Assembly (NCBI GenBank): GCA_013399695.1
Contig: VXAU01000306.1
Coordinates: 64,315-128,314 of the forward strand
DNA: 64,000 nt
Source: Formicarius rufipectus
Taxonomy: Eukaryota; Chordata; Aves; Passeriformes; Formicariidae
Direction: 5' to 3'
The position numbers and the translations under genes were made by a program. Of the stretch, positions 27,631 through 39,488 are shown in pieces. The notes under the pieces were generated by a model. That model searched no databases. It had not been told where the DNA came from and saw only the letters and a program-made list of their open reading frames with translations. Position 1 is the first letter of the stretch. Each line of letters opens with the position of its first letter.

Positions 27631-28700
27631 CGAACGAACCATGAAACAACAGACTGAAAACCTAAATACTGAGAGGAACTCAAAGAGGAAATATACACAT
27701 ATAGATCCCATCTTCAGAAATACTTTCCCTTAGTTTACTCAGTATTGCAAATAGAAGGACTAAATATACATATAGCTCCCATATGGTCCTGGATCAATTT
27801 ACAAGGAGGCTCTTTGGCCTAAGTAATTTTACATTATTAGTCTATGTGAGTGGCCCAAAGACCAATCTTATTTTCTCTTCTAAAAAGCAACGAGATAAAA
27901 TTTTTCTCCCAGGCATGTGATGTCTCCTAGAACTATGAGTAATCATTGTTCTTTCTGGTAATAAAAAGCACACACACTTGATATGAAACTATTTCTAAAC
28001 ATGATACAGTTCTCTGTATGTCCTGACTCCAAGAATTTGTTTTTTTTCTACTATAATCTTAGAAAAATTTGATAGTTTATACTGTAATCTCTATTGAACT
28101 TTTGAAGGCTATATTACATTTGGATTCAATTTACCTATTGCTGAAAACTCAAGGGTCTTGTTTACAGATATTCACAAATGTTTTGAATACTGGAAAACAA
28201 CACCAGCAACACTATCAACTTTGTGTCCTGGAGTGGTTGCATCTGTTTGTTTTCACTAACCCAGGCTCGTGGCTTGTTATCAGATGCACTTGGATATGTC
28301 TCCCATATTGGATTCTTCAAACTCTTTTAAGCATTTTCCCACCTAGTTTTGAGTCCCACTTAAGGTTAGACATGAGTCTGCTCAGTTTAGATATGAAGCT
28401 GCTCTGATTAGACAATGATGAATTAAAAAAAAAAGCCCTGAAAAACTCTTTCAAAGTTTAGATTAGAAAGAATACTCATCCTCTTTATCTTTTTATGATG
28501 CTTCCTCTGGATGGTTTCAGAAGAGTTTCCTGAGTTTCACTATTACCTTACTAACAGACTAAGTGAAGAATCACTTTATAGACATTTCATACTTGATGAG
28601 AATGCACTAAAATTGTTACATAGCATTTCTGAGGGGTAACACATCAGCTTTCAGGAAATTGTCCCATTGTGAAGTTGCTTATCTATCCTCACCCTTTTTT

Positions 28701-28735
28701 NNNNNNNNNNNNNNNNNNNNNNNNNNNNNNNNNNN
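28701..28735. other. Assembly gap (35 N)
   Basis: A run of 35 N preceded by 'ccctttttt' and followed by 'ttccccc'. The flanks suggest that a homopolymer or pyrimidine run stopped the read or assembly. Confidence 0.99.
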
Positions 28736-30907
28736 TTCCCCCACTTTTAATGTTTTTAAGGTTTCTGGCTTCTTGCTTATCTATTAATCAGTGCTGATTA
28801 AGAAGTGACAGACCTTTCCACCCTCCCCTTTTGTTTTATCCCAAGCATTTGAAAATTTTTAAGTGTGTGGCATAATTTGCTTCTGAGTGGGAATTTTACT
28901 ATCCACACTGAACAGTTTCACCTCATTCATAGGTTTACATCCTGTCAGGAACTACTGATGTAGGAGAGCTCTAAGATATTAATGACAGAGTTTGCATTAT
29001 AAAAAGGGAGTTACAGTACATAAGCAATGGAATGCATTATATTGCATGAAATATGCTGAATTTGAAGCATGAAAATGTTAAATGAAATATTTTTAATCAC
29101 TGAAAAGGAAGATAAGTAGGATTTCTTAAACCTCAGAGATTAAGTACTAAGAAAATGAATCGGGGTGGAAAAAGACCTCAAATGTTTACGTTCCTGTTTT
29201 GTCTAGCTAATGACTTCAGTAACCTAAATAATGCTGGCATTATCAAAATGGATTAACAAATATTTATGCTAGCCTGACTTTTCAGCATGTCTGCACTGAT
29301 GAATATAAACATCTTGTGAGAAACAGTTGAATTTGTAAAGGCTTCAACCTGCACTGTGTAACAAGACATAACTTTTTAATATTTCTGATCACTTTATATG
29401 AATTCTAATGAACAGATTTTTATAACCTGAATCATGAGATGGACATAAAATATTCCTCTGGTAAGTGTTTTTTGAAAGGATTCTTAACAAATGAATTGCC
29501 AAGCCTTTGAGGGTTTCTTCATGAATTCATTTACATTATAATAAAAGTAGCGCAGTTTGCTGGAATATAAACAAAACCTAGAATTCAACCAAATTAAGGA
29601 ATTTTTTATTTTTTTACTTTACTTACTATTTGACTAAAGTACCACTTGGATCACTTTTTGCATGGCATGAGAAGATTGTCTCGAGAAATGACTGAAGAAA
29701 CAGCAGAGGAATATTTGTTTCTTTCACATGTCTTCTTCCCACAGAAATGTTGCTGAGGTGGTATTTCTGGACCCAGATGAGAGTAAACTATAGCTTGTTG
29801 GATGGGGCACCCATTGGACAGCTATATGATGGAAAGCTATACGATGCATGAGGATTTGTGCACTCAATTCAAAGCTGGATTGGGAACAAATTTTTCACCA
29901 TGTGAAGTGAGTGATCTACGTAGCAGGATATGAAATTAATATCTGCTGAGCCAGAGGTAAACAGATGATTTATGTCAGGTAGAAGAACTATATGAACTCA
30001 AAATCTGACTTTGAAACCTTAATATTTTACTGTATAATGTCTTGTATCTATAACAATCTACACTCAGTGACATATGCCTCCTGTGTTTTCTCCCTAAGCA
30101 TTCCTAACAATGCCATGTACAAGGTGATGTGGTGTATTGCAACATTCACAAAGCATTGTAAATTAATGAAACCATCAACCTTGCTGTGTTCGATAGGGTA
30201 GTCCTGTCATATACAGCACAATAGGGCTCTTAAGTACTCATCTTTACAGGATCCCTACAAAACAATACATTGAAATAATTTTTCTTCCCTATTTCCATCT
30301 GTGTTTTCATAATAGCCAGAGATCATGATGACTGGATACTTTGACATTTCATCTTCTAAATGAATCTCTTCTTTCGAACCAAACAAATAAACAACTATTG
30401 CCTAAAGTTAACACATTGATGAAACCTCTAAGACTCAATTTGTGAGTTTTAGCAGACAGACATTCTTTATTCAGCACTGGTAATCATTTTACCAAAGTGC
30501 ACACTGTCACATCTCAGCTACAGCTTATATGTTTGCATTACATGATTATTAATTTTCATCCCCCACATTCCTGTTACATATTCATGACATGTCCTGACAC
30601 TTATTAGCATATATACATATCCTTATAAGGTCTCTGAAGAACTTTACCAAGGTTCTCTGGTTGTTGCTTTTGTCTGGAGCCCTCAAAGTTCTGAGTGACC
30701 ATTTTATGAACACCTTTGAGACAATACACTGTGTTATACAACAACTTAGCATTACCTGTTTGGCTACATCAGTTCTTTTCTCTATTGTTTCTTTACTTTC
30801 TTGACTGGTTTCTTTAAATTGCTTGGCCTAGCTATGCATAAGTATCTAAGGTACATTTTGTTGCAAGCACTACTAGTGTTAGTTCTGTTACATCTCAAAA
30901 CTCTGAT
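28736..30907. other. Unique AT-rich DNA
   Basis: No gene, repeat family or RNA was recognised. Confidence 0.4.
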
Positions 30908-31310
30908 ATCACAACTATTGTGTGCAGTTTTGGTCACTGCAATATAAGAAAGATATTAAACCATTAAATTGTCCAAAGGAGGACAACAAAGATTGTGAAA
31001 GGCCTTGAGGGGAAGCCATATGAGGTGTGGCTGAGTCATTTGGTCAGTTCAGCTTGAACAAGAGGAGACCAAGGGGAGATGTCCCTGCAATTTACAACTT
31101 CCTTGTGAGAGGAAGAGGAGGGCCATGCACTGATCTCTTCTCTGTGGTGACCAGTGAGAGAACAAGGGAATGTCCTGAAGTTGTGTCAGGGGAGGTTTAG
31201 GATAAATGTTAGGAAAGGGTTCTTCACCCAAAGGGAGGCTGAGCATTGGAATAGCCTCCCCAGGGAAGTGGTCACAGTATTAAGCCTGACAGAGTTCAAG
31301 AAACTAGCAA
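30908..31310 (+). repeat. CR1 LINE fragment (sense), 3' UTR region without the terminal tail
   Basis: The segment follows CR1 closely: 'tgtgtgcagttttggtcact', 'aaaggaggacaacaaagatt', 'gtgaaaggccttgaggggaa', 'agaggagaccaaggggagat', 'gatctcttctctgtggtgac', 'gtcaggggaggtttaggata', 'ggttcttcacccaaagggag', 'cctccccagggaagtggtca', 'agcctgacagagttcaagaa'. After about 31305 the match stops, so the last 100 bases or so of the element, including its terminal repeat, are missing. The block that follows is different in character (see 31311-31930). A plus-strand open frame at 31154-31402 is a by-product of the repeat. Confidence 0.9.
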
Positions 31311-31930
31311 CCCTCATCCAACAAACTGATATAAGACCAGTGCCTTTATTCTGTCCCATACAATGTAATAAACGTACAGAGGAATCTATACTAGGTAGGT
31401 GAGACAGTGAATTAGAGCTAGGGATGACAGATAACAGAACATATATACTGTTTAAGGTAAGGCAGACAAAAGTTGGGAAACTGAGAGCACGCTAAACTTG
31501 GAAAGAAATGTGTTAAAATGCTGAGCCAAATGTCTAGGCTGTGCACCGGGCCAACAACCACACTAAAGATCAACATCTATATTGCAAGACAGAGAAAGGA
31601 GAACAAAGGGAAAGGGTAAAGCCAGTCTGGAGATGTTAACAAACAAATGGGAGGCTGGAGTAAGGTAACCTTAGGCCAGTCAGACGAGAAAACAAAATCA
31701 CAGAGAAAGTTCTTGGAGCATGTCTACAGCTGAAAGATAAGTTTCAGGGATTGCAACTGCTTGAATTGTGTCATGTACCTGATGGGAATAAACTATGAAT
31801 GTGGCTTAAAGATCAATCTGAAACTGTCAAACAGACCCAGCAAGTCAAATGACTGTGATCTTAAAGATATGGGACTGAACTTAGCAGTACAGAGATGTCC
31901 AGCATAGATCAATGAACCTCCTAAAAGCAT
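31311..31930 (+). repeat. Unclassified LTR-like block
   Basis: Directly after the truncated CR1, sequence composition changes to purine-rich and moderately GC-rich for about 600 bases, with phrases such as 'ctgtgcaccgggccaacaac' and 'gagggtaaag'-like purine runs. A poly-A signal, AATAAA, lies at about 31787. This resembles the body of a solitary avian retroviral LTR, but I could not fix its ends, find TG...CA termini or find a target-site duplication, and no internal retroviral sequence is present. It could equally be an unrelated old repeat or unique DNA. Confidence 0.3.
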
Positions 31931-34900
31931 GGTTACTGAACACTGCCTTTTTCTTTTCATAATTTTCATCACTAGGGTCTTTTCTGTACTATGTTAGAAA
32001 TAATATAGTATTTGCACTTGCTTTAATTTTATTTTTAATTTAAAAATCCACCCCTAATTTATCTTTTCTGGGATCAAAGTTTGGTTAGAATGTGACTTGA
32101 ATTTCTTTCCAAGATGGATAAATTCAAAATACATCAGCTGAAACAAGAGGTGATAAGATGATGGGGTTTTTCAAAACTATTGCTCTGCGTAAATCCAATA
32201 TTTTTACTTGTGTTGGATCATAAGTAAGCACTTTTCTACAGAAGATGAGTGCCCCTATTGTGGCTGTTGAGAAGAGGAGAACATTCTTAGAATCAGAAAG
32301 CACTGTGTTGCATATACATAAGTTTTTGTAGTCTACGGGAGTGTTACTTGTTTGCTTTAAAAATAAGAATGACATATAGAATAATTGACCTGTAAAAGTA
32401 ACTCAGAGGTTCTTCTTCATCCATCCTTTCATTTCCTGGCAATTTGTGCATTCTTTTGACATACTGGGCACTGAGGAGCTCCAATAAAATAAACGACTTT
32501 AACACAACCAAATTCCACATGTCAGCCTTGAGACAGAGGCTTGATCGTGTTTTTTGCTAGGTGCTGGATGCTGCTTATGCTGCTGCAAAGAATTCAAATA
32601 TTACAGCTTTGTTTCTCTATTCTTCTCCACAGTGCTCAGCAGTCAATAAAAGATTGAGGGCTGTCTGTCAGACTGTCAGGCACGTACAGTGCTCCAGCAG
32701 CTGCACTCATCCAGTCACCCTCTGCTTCCAACATGAGCAAGAGTTCTTGCTAAGTGTGGTGTAATCCAGGAAGTGCTGTGGCCTTGTTTACTCATGCACA
32801 CTGTATTCTCCAGTGAAACTACTCAGAGACTCTTTCCAGTACTTACCATAACAAACCCTGTTCTGGTGGTCAGACGTTATTGAGCTCTCTTGACTACATT
32901 AGTAGCTTCTTGGTTTTATTGTTTTTCTTCTTTTAGGTACTCTTTATGCTACTTCAAATAGTATCTTGGTGTTACGGCAATATTAACATTTGGCCCTATA
33001 CTGGATTTGGGAATGTTACAGATCTGTGTATATGAGCGAAATAAGAATAAAATTGGTTTTAGAATACTATGTGAATGTTTATAAAATAATTACAAAATAA
33101 AATTATGCTTTTGTTTTTGTTTTTGTTTTTTTCCCCGTTTTTGTTTTGTGTTTTTTTTTTTTTCCATAGGAAATCAGTGAATTTCAATTTGCATATGTCT
33201 GTGGTTTTCTGTTTTTCTAATGACACCAATGATGTAAAAAGATGTCTAATCGTACTTAAATGATCTTATTGAACTTTGGTGGTGTAAATCACTGATATTT
33301 AATAATTTTAAAATCCTCCTTACTGAAAAAAATGTGATATGAAAATTAATTTAAATTAGCACACAGATGCCATTTGAGATTATTTTTGCAAACATTAACC
33401 ACAGCTCATTTTTACAGCATAACTTACGTTATATCATTCTGAATTTTTCAAAATTATCAAAATTGTCCCCTCAACTTTAACATGATATTGCTTTGGACAA
33501 ATGTTGTTTTCTGTTATGAGCACTAGTTTCTTAAAAACACAACTTTGTTCAGTGATGTAAACCTGGAAATTATGAACAGTGCAGAATGATTCTATATTTA
33601 TTTTCAAAACTCTGCTGAGATATTTTTGTGATGGGACAGGGAACCAAGGGGAAGGAATACTTGGAGGAAGAGAAGAAATAATGTAGCTACTTTTCACTTG
33701 TAGGCACCTAGAGAACCCATGGACTAAGAAAAATCAATTAACTGTAGAAACAGCAGGTGATGACAGCACGAGTTCATTTTTCCCCTCTAATGGCTAAGTT
33801 CCTTAGCAAAATTTTGCTTGAAGATATTAATAAGTCTATTCTGTGAAGAATGTCATGATACAATACCTTACCTTAGCAAGAAAATGTTTCCCTTTTTCCC
33901 TTCACTCATTCCTTACTTATCTAGGCTTTAACCTTTCGAACATTCCCTTAGTTAACTTACAGTACAGGCTTTTCTTCAATGATTTATGTATCACATGATG
34001 AAGTATTCACATTTTACTCAAATAACCCACTAAGTCATTTTGATTTACCATAATTTTTTTTTTTTTTTTAAAAAAGCAGGGATGCTATTTTATCCACCGA
34101 AGAAACAAAACCACTTTTGACGTGCATAATTTTATTAATGTCTCTTTTATAAGTAAGTTGAACTTGGCTCACAACTACGCACAAGTAAAAAGTTGGTAAG
34201 TGTAGAAATTAGGTAATATGTTTTTCATCACCACAGGAAATAATTTTATTGGTATCAAGAAATAATAGCGTCCTTTTTAGCCAGTACCCACTGTCTTTCC
34301 AAAGTGACACACATGTCCAGGGTGGTGGTAGCTCGTGTCTGGAGGCTTCAGCTGCATTGGGTCCTGGGAGACCTGTGTCTCCTTTATGCCAGACAGTATG
34401 CGATCTCTGTTTCCACTTGCTTTCAAACTGTGACACCATTTTCTTTATTTAGCCAGAAATCAGCAATTTTAAATAGACACCATCTAACTAGTGCATACCA
34501 GTTTACTTTCAAGGACATACTGTTTCTATGTTACACCTCATCAGAAAAGTTCTTTTTAAATATTTTGCTGTAGTCAAATTCTTGGCCAGAAATAAATTGA
34601 TTTTGGTGAGGTCACTGAAAAAAGTGAAGTAAGCGTGCTGACTAAAAAGAGTTTATAACATATTTTCCTTTATTGTTACCCTTTTTTATTATGGGAACTG
34701 CAATGAACATATGAACTGTAATTTCCATCAGAAATATTTAATTTCATCCATTTATAGAATGTTTTCTAAGGTCCTCCCCAGAAGATATTGAAAATTTGAA
34801 GCATTGCAATTTTCCATAATACTGATATTTTCACTTTTTTTTTTACATAATCAGTAAAAAAATACAGCTCACATTTAGGACCAAGATAAGGTACTAAAAG

Positions 34901-35219
34901 GCAAAATTAAATGTGTGGTATCTGACAAAGTCTAAATGAAGTGATACAGTGAAGAAACTACTGGATATAATTAGACAAATTATTTTCAGATTGCACATTA
35001 CTACATGTAACAACGATTGCTGTAAATATAGAACAAAACATTTTGATTACATAGAAATATTTAACTGGAAAAAATGTAAAAGAGACAAGCAGACATATCC
35101 AAATTATATTTTAATTCAAATTTTGTTTTTGTGCAACTGTGTCAAAATTGTCTTGATTAAAGAGGAACATCAATATGTAGGCACAACAAACAATCTTGGA
35201 GGCAGAAAATCCAGGGGGC
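31931..35219. other. Unique AT-rich DNA; one T-rich tract
   Basis: No gene was recognised. A T-rich run lies at 33109-33163. A strong splice-acceptor-like sequence is at 32615-32632, followed by a short cysteine-rich open frame, but with no clear donor. The 34300-34435 part is GC-richer and unidentified. Confidence 0.4.
33109..33163. repeat. T-rich low-complexity tract
   Basis: About 55 bases of TTTTTG units and T runs, interrupted by 'cccc'. Confidence 0.85.
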
Positions 35220-35266
35220 TTTTTGTTTGTTTGTTTGCATTGTGTTTGTTTGTTTGTTTGTTTTTA
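35220..35266. repeat. (TTTG)n simple repeat
   Basis: Two blocks of TTTG units separated by 'cattg'. The tract lies just upstream of an antisense CR1 3' end. Confidence 0.9.
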
Positions 35267-35300
35267 TCTTAGAGTAGTGGAGATAATTAAAAGTCTGACC

Positions 35301-35392
35301 ATCATAGAATCACAGAATAGTTTGGGTTGGAAAGGATGTAAGAGACTCCGACCAGTTCCAACCTCCCTGCCATGGACAGGGACACCTTCCAG
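35301..35392 (-). repeat. CR1 LINE, short 3'-end fragment (antisense)
   Basis: On the plus strand the segment opens with 'atcatagaatcacagaatag' and 'tttgggttggaaagga', the reverse complement of the CR1 terminus. It continues with 'agttccaacctccctgccat' and 'ggacagggacaccttccag'. Only about 90 bases of the 3' end are present. It is one of the least diverged copies in the window, so it may be a fairly recent, strongly 5'-truncated insertion. Confidence 0.93.
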
Positions 35393-38300
35393 CTGAAGAT
35401 ACTTTGAGAGTCATGTCTTGTCTCACTGTTAGAGATGTGTAATCCTTGCAGCTAATCTAATCTGACTGTTCTACTAGGGATTCTTATGATTTTTGAGAAA
35501 GAATAAGACTCATGTTTGTTTTTCACGTCATTTGTAAATAAACTACATGAGGTATCAATACTTTGAGTAAAATAGTAGCTTGCATTAGAAGATTGAATTT
35601 AAGGAATTGGGTGAAACTCTCCATTGATGTATGGCATTCTAATTAAAGCTTAATTATAATTATGGGCCTAAGGAGGACTTTGCTGGATTACTGCAGTTAA
35701 GGGGTTGAAATAAATTGTGGATTTTTAAGTTTTAATCCAACAGTATTTTGTTTGCTCTTTTGTTTGTTGTAACAAATTATGGTAGGACTGTCATCCATCT
35801 GTCTTACCTTTTCTGGGGATTTATTGTTTTCTTGGGTTTTGTTATAAGTTTTCTTTGAGTATTTTTCTCACCTGAAATATTTTGACTGATTAAGAGGAGA
35901 GACTTGATGCTGTTATATTTCTTAACTTTTTCTCCAGTGTAGAATCCTACTCTTAGACCTTTTAAAATACTGAAGTTTGAGCCTTTCTACCATGGATGAA
36001 AGAAAAGCAAAATTCACAGTTAATTTTTAAAAAATTTGGTCACAGAGTAAGACAACTGAATTAAATACACACCTCTTAATAACATAATATTTCCAAAAAA
36101 ATTGCAATTAAAACACTGCACCATTTTAAACATATCAAGTGAAATGGTGTTTCTATTGTTACTTTTATCTTGTTACTGAGATGCATTCAGACAAACGAGG
36201 GCAAAAGTGTCTAACTGTGTCTCTATATATATGTATGCTCTGATATTTAATGTAAAACAAAACTATTATATGATCTGTCATGTTGTCTGTTGTTCTTCAG
36301 TAGATTCTATTTTTAATATATTTTTGAATTTTTAATGTCTGACCTGGAGCCCATGCTGCTTCTCTGGCAGTCAGAAAAATTGTATTTTAAAGACCGTATA
36401 TCTGGGTAATTGTAATGGTCAGAGTGTAATGAGTTTCAAGATGAGATTCATATTTGCTTTGTTTTCTTATCCAGTGTAGCCACATATCTTTTCCTCATGT
36501 GGATTGGAGAAACGTTCTCTAGAGAGAAAGGATGCATAACCATTTGGAATGAAGGAGAAGGAGGTCCAGTTCCTAATCAGTAATCACTATTGATAAGGGC
36601 ATTAGTCCCTTCTCAATCTTTTATTTTGAGGAAGTAAGGACTCGCATGTATGTGCTTATTCCTTCTAGCTCACATACGACATGCAAATCTCTGTGAAACA
36701 CTTTCTTTTCATAATAAATTTCTTTTTTTTTTGTGATACTTTTGCAAATATATGCCATATAGATACAAATTTGAGCTCTTTAAAGTATGTTGAAAACTCA
36801 GGCCTTTTATATATGCATATGAAGGAGAATCCTAAGAAAATAACATGCTAAATACTGGTAGCTCCCTAGGCAAGTCTGTCATCAACATTCAGGTCCTTCA
36901 GATGTAAGAACCAGACCATAAACAAATTTTTAGCTCATCATCATTCTCTTCAAAGAGAAAGAAAAACACATAAAAATATTATGATTCTGCATCACACTAA
37001 CATTCAGAATCAGATGGGAGCATAACCTTCATATTCTGCTAATGTTTTTTGCTTGAAGCATGTTCTTCCATCCTCCTTCTTCATGTATACACTATCATCC
37101 TTCTATTCTCCCTTTTTTTTTAACCTTTGTACTTGTAGTGGCCTTCAGAAGCTCCTTTCAAAGTTGTTAGACAAAGTAGAAACATTTTTTTTCTCATCTA
37201 ATCTTTCTGGAAACAGACTAATTTCTGTAGTACCAGGAAAACCATCAATTGTATTTATTATTCTCTTTAATGTGGGTTCTAAAATAGGCAATTCCTACTG
37301 CAATAGGTCTACTGAGGTTTAATGACTAAATAAGTAGATGAATGAATGCATTTTTACATAAGGCAAATTAATCACTGAGTCCCCATTGCTAGAACAGTTC
37401 TGATTCTCCTTCTGTTCGAGTCAGGAAAATGCTGATTCAAGATGAGAACACTAGTGATTATAAAAGAGATTTTACATATTTGAAACTGTACTGAACTGTA
37501 GAGACTGTAGAATCTTTAAAAAACATGAAAATATTCTCCAAAGTGTGCTCACACATTCAATGTAATTATTACTTATCCCTATCCTGCGTGCTATGACATA
37601 GGTTTCTCTCCAGTGCTTGCTTTTATAGTGAAGATTTGTTCAGTAAACAATTTTTCTATAGGAGGAAACTGTAATCCAATAAATTACTGTTTCTTTTGAG
37701 TTTGTTTTGGGGAGTAATTTTTATATTTCTGTTGAAAACATCTTTGGTTGTTTAGACTATTGCTTTAGCCTCTATGCTAGACCACTGGAAATATAACCTG
37801 AAGAAGTGTATTTGAAAATGAAGTTATTTCATCGAAGTTCGTCTTCATGTACACTTTCATTTTTCATCACATGTAAAGCTGTCAATCATTTTAATATGAA
37901 TTGCAATCTGCTATGTAAGAGCACAGCTTTGGGTAGGAGTGGGTAGAGAAGTTTGTGTATCTACAAATAATCGAAGTTCCAGTTTAGACAAAAAGTCAAA
38001 AGCTTACTTGAAGCAAATATTCTTTTTCTTAGTGAATTTCTATCCAAGAGCAAAACACCTGTATTTAGTTACCCAAATATAATCAGATACAAGAGAACTA
38101 TTCAGCTTGTATTGCAGGTCACTTACTCCCAGCACAATTCAGTTGCCTTATTTCCAGCAGTTTTTACAAAAGGCTTCAGATTTCTTGAAGATCCTGTGTC
38201 GTGGCAGTTGTATGTCATGGAAGCTTCCAGAAAGTTCTTGTCAGTAAAGGTAGCCTTTAGTTGCCTAAATCTAAGTAACAAGTGGCATTTGAAAGAGACT

Positions 38301-39340
38301 CAATACCCATGACTGCAAGACACAACACAGAACAGACTGTTGAATTCTTATAGATTTCTGTTACGGCTAGAGGTTAAACACTCTTTCATACTTTGACATG
38401 ACTTTTTCTCTTTGTAGGAGTCATCTTAGGAAAATAGCTGCAGAAACCTATGACACTTAAGTTTAGCCTAAATACAAGTTTTCAATGTATCTGTGTATTT
38501 CTGGTTTTTTTCAGTGATTTTATATTCTTGTTTCTCATTTCCTATTGCAATTTCTCCATAAATCCACACCTAGGAGTCTGTTGTGATGCACTACTACAGA
38601 ATTCATTTATCCTGAATATTGGTAGTAAGGGTGGAAATTCTGGAAACATCAAATGTATCAAAAAGTCTGTGTTAAGTGTGTTATGCTCAACATCTTGTTT
38701 ATGAGCAAAGTCAAAACACAACTTACACAAAAAGTCAAGATTGTCAGTAGAATTCAAGCCTTTATACCCTAATCTAAGAACCATTATTAGTCCAGGTATT
38801 ATTACAGAAAAAGAAAGAGTATGCTTCTGTATGGAAAAACTCTTAATTATAGCAATAATAAAGTAGAAAGTGTTATACCCTTATTCAGTTTTTATCCCTT
38901 TTACTACCAACTCACCTATTCCCTGTTCTTCTGAGTACTAAGGTCAGTAGTTGTATTTCAGTGCTCATGTGGGAGTGTTAGGATGAGTTGTCAGCACTTG
39001 CAGGTCTTTGCTTGGTTCATGTTGATGTTTGCTTCTTTCTCACTCGAGGATCCACTTTTATGTTTTCTAACATGCTTTTAAAACGTTACCCTTTATTTCA
39101 CTGAGCTAGCCCTGCACTTTGATTTGAACTTGCCAAGTATAATGCTGTCCACATTTTTTAGTAATTATTTCTTTTTCTTTTAATTAATCTAAAATTCAGT
39201 TTCATAAATCTTAAGATTTACAAGTTGTTAATTGACCACGGGTGTGTGTTTACAGCCATGATGTTAACAATGTCACATTGTGCCTCATCTCTTGTCATTG
39301 TGACAATTTTCACCACAGCCTCCTGAGCCATTATTAAAAG
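35393..39340. other. Unique AT-rich DNA
   Basis: No gene or repeat family was recognised. Confidence 0.4.
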
Positions 39341-39432
39341 AAAAAAAAAAAANNNNNNNNNNNNNNNNNNNNNNNNNNNNNNNNNNNNNNNNNNNNNNNN
39401 NNNNNNNNNNNNNNNNNNNNNNNNNNNNNNNN

Positions 39433-39479
<47 letters not shown>

Positions 39480-39488
39480 AAAAAAAAA
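39341..39488. repeat. Poly-A tract with internal assembly gap (80 N)
   Basis: Twelve A at 39341-39352, 80 N at 39353-39432, then 46 A and a few more after a single C to 39488. The N run therefore sits inside a homopolymer and its true length is unknown. The minus-strand open frame across it (39218-39481) is poly-Phe plus unknown residues and is an artefact. The sequence before the A run ends in 'cctgagccattattaaaag', with no recognised retrotransposon body. Confidence 0.97.

Larger units (their letters stand above)
24351..28700. other. Unique AT-rich DNA with minor low-complexity tracts
   Basis: No gene was recognised. A TA run lies at about 25688-25702 and an A-rich run at 27586-27630. A possible LINE relic at 25938-26126 is listed separately. 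The 26660-26900 segment is GC-richer but was not identified. Confidence 0.4.

Noticed and set aside
28069..28407. 112-codon plus-strand frame
   Set aside because: Length within chance expectation, hydrophobic random-like composition, no splice or start context.
31154..31402. 82-codon plus-strand frame
   Set aside because: Lies mostly in the CR1 3' region, which is untranslated in the element.
34209..34439. Collagen-like 'GDTGLPGP' in a minus-strand frame
   Set aside because: Only two or three Gly-X-Y triplets, not continued on either side; chance.
39218..39481. 87-codon minus-strand frame
   Set aside because: Poly-Phe plus unknown residues across a poly-A tract and an N gap.
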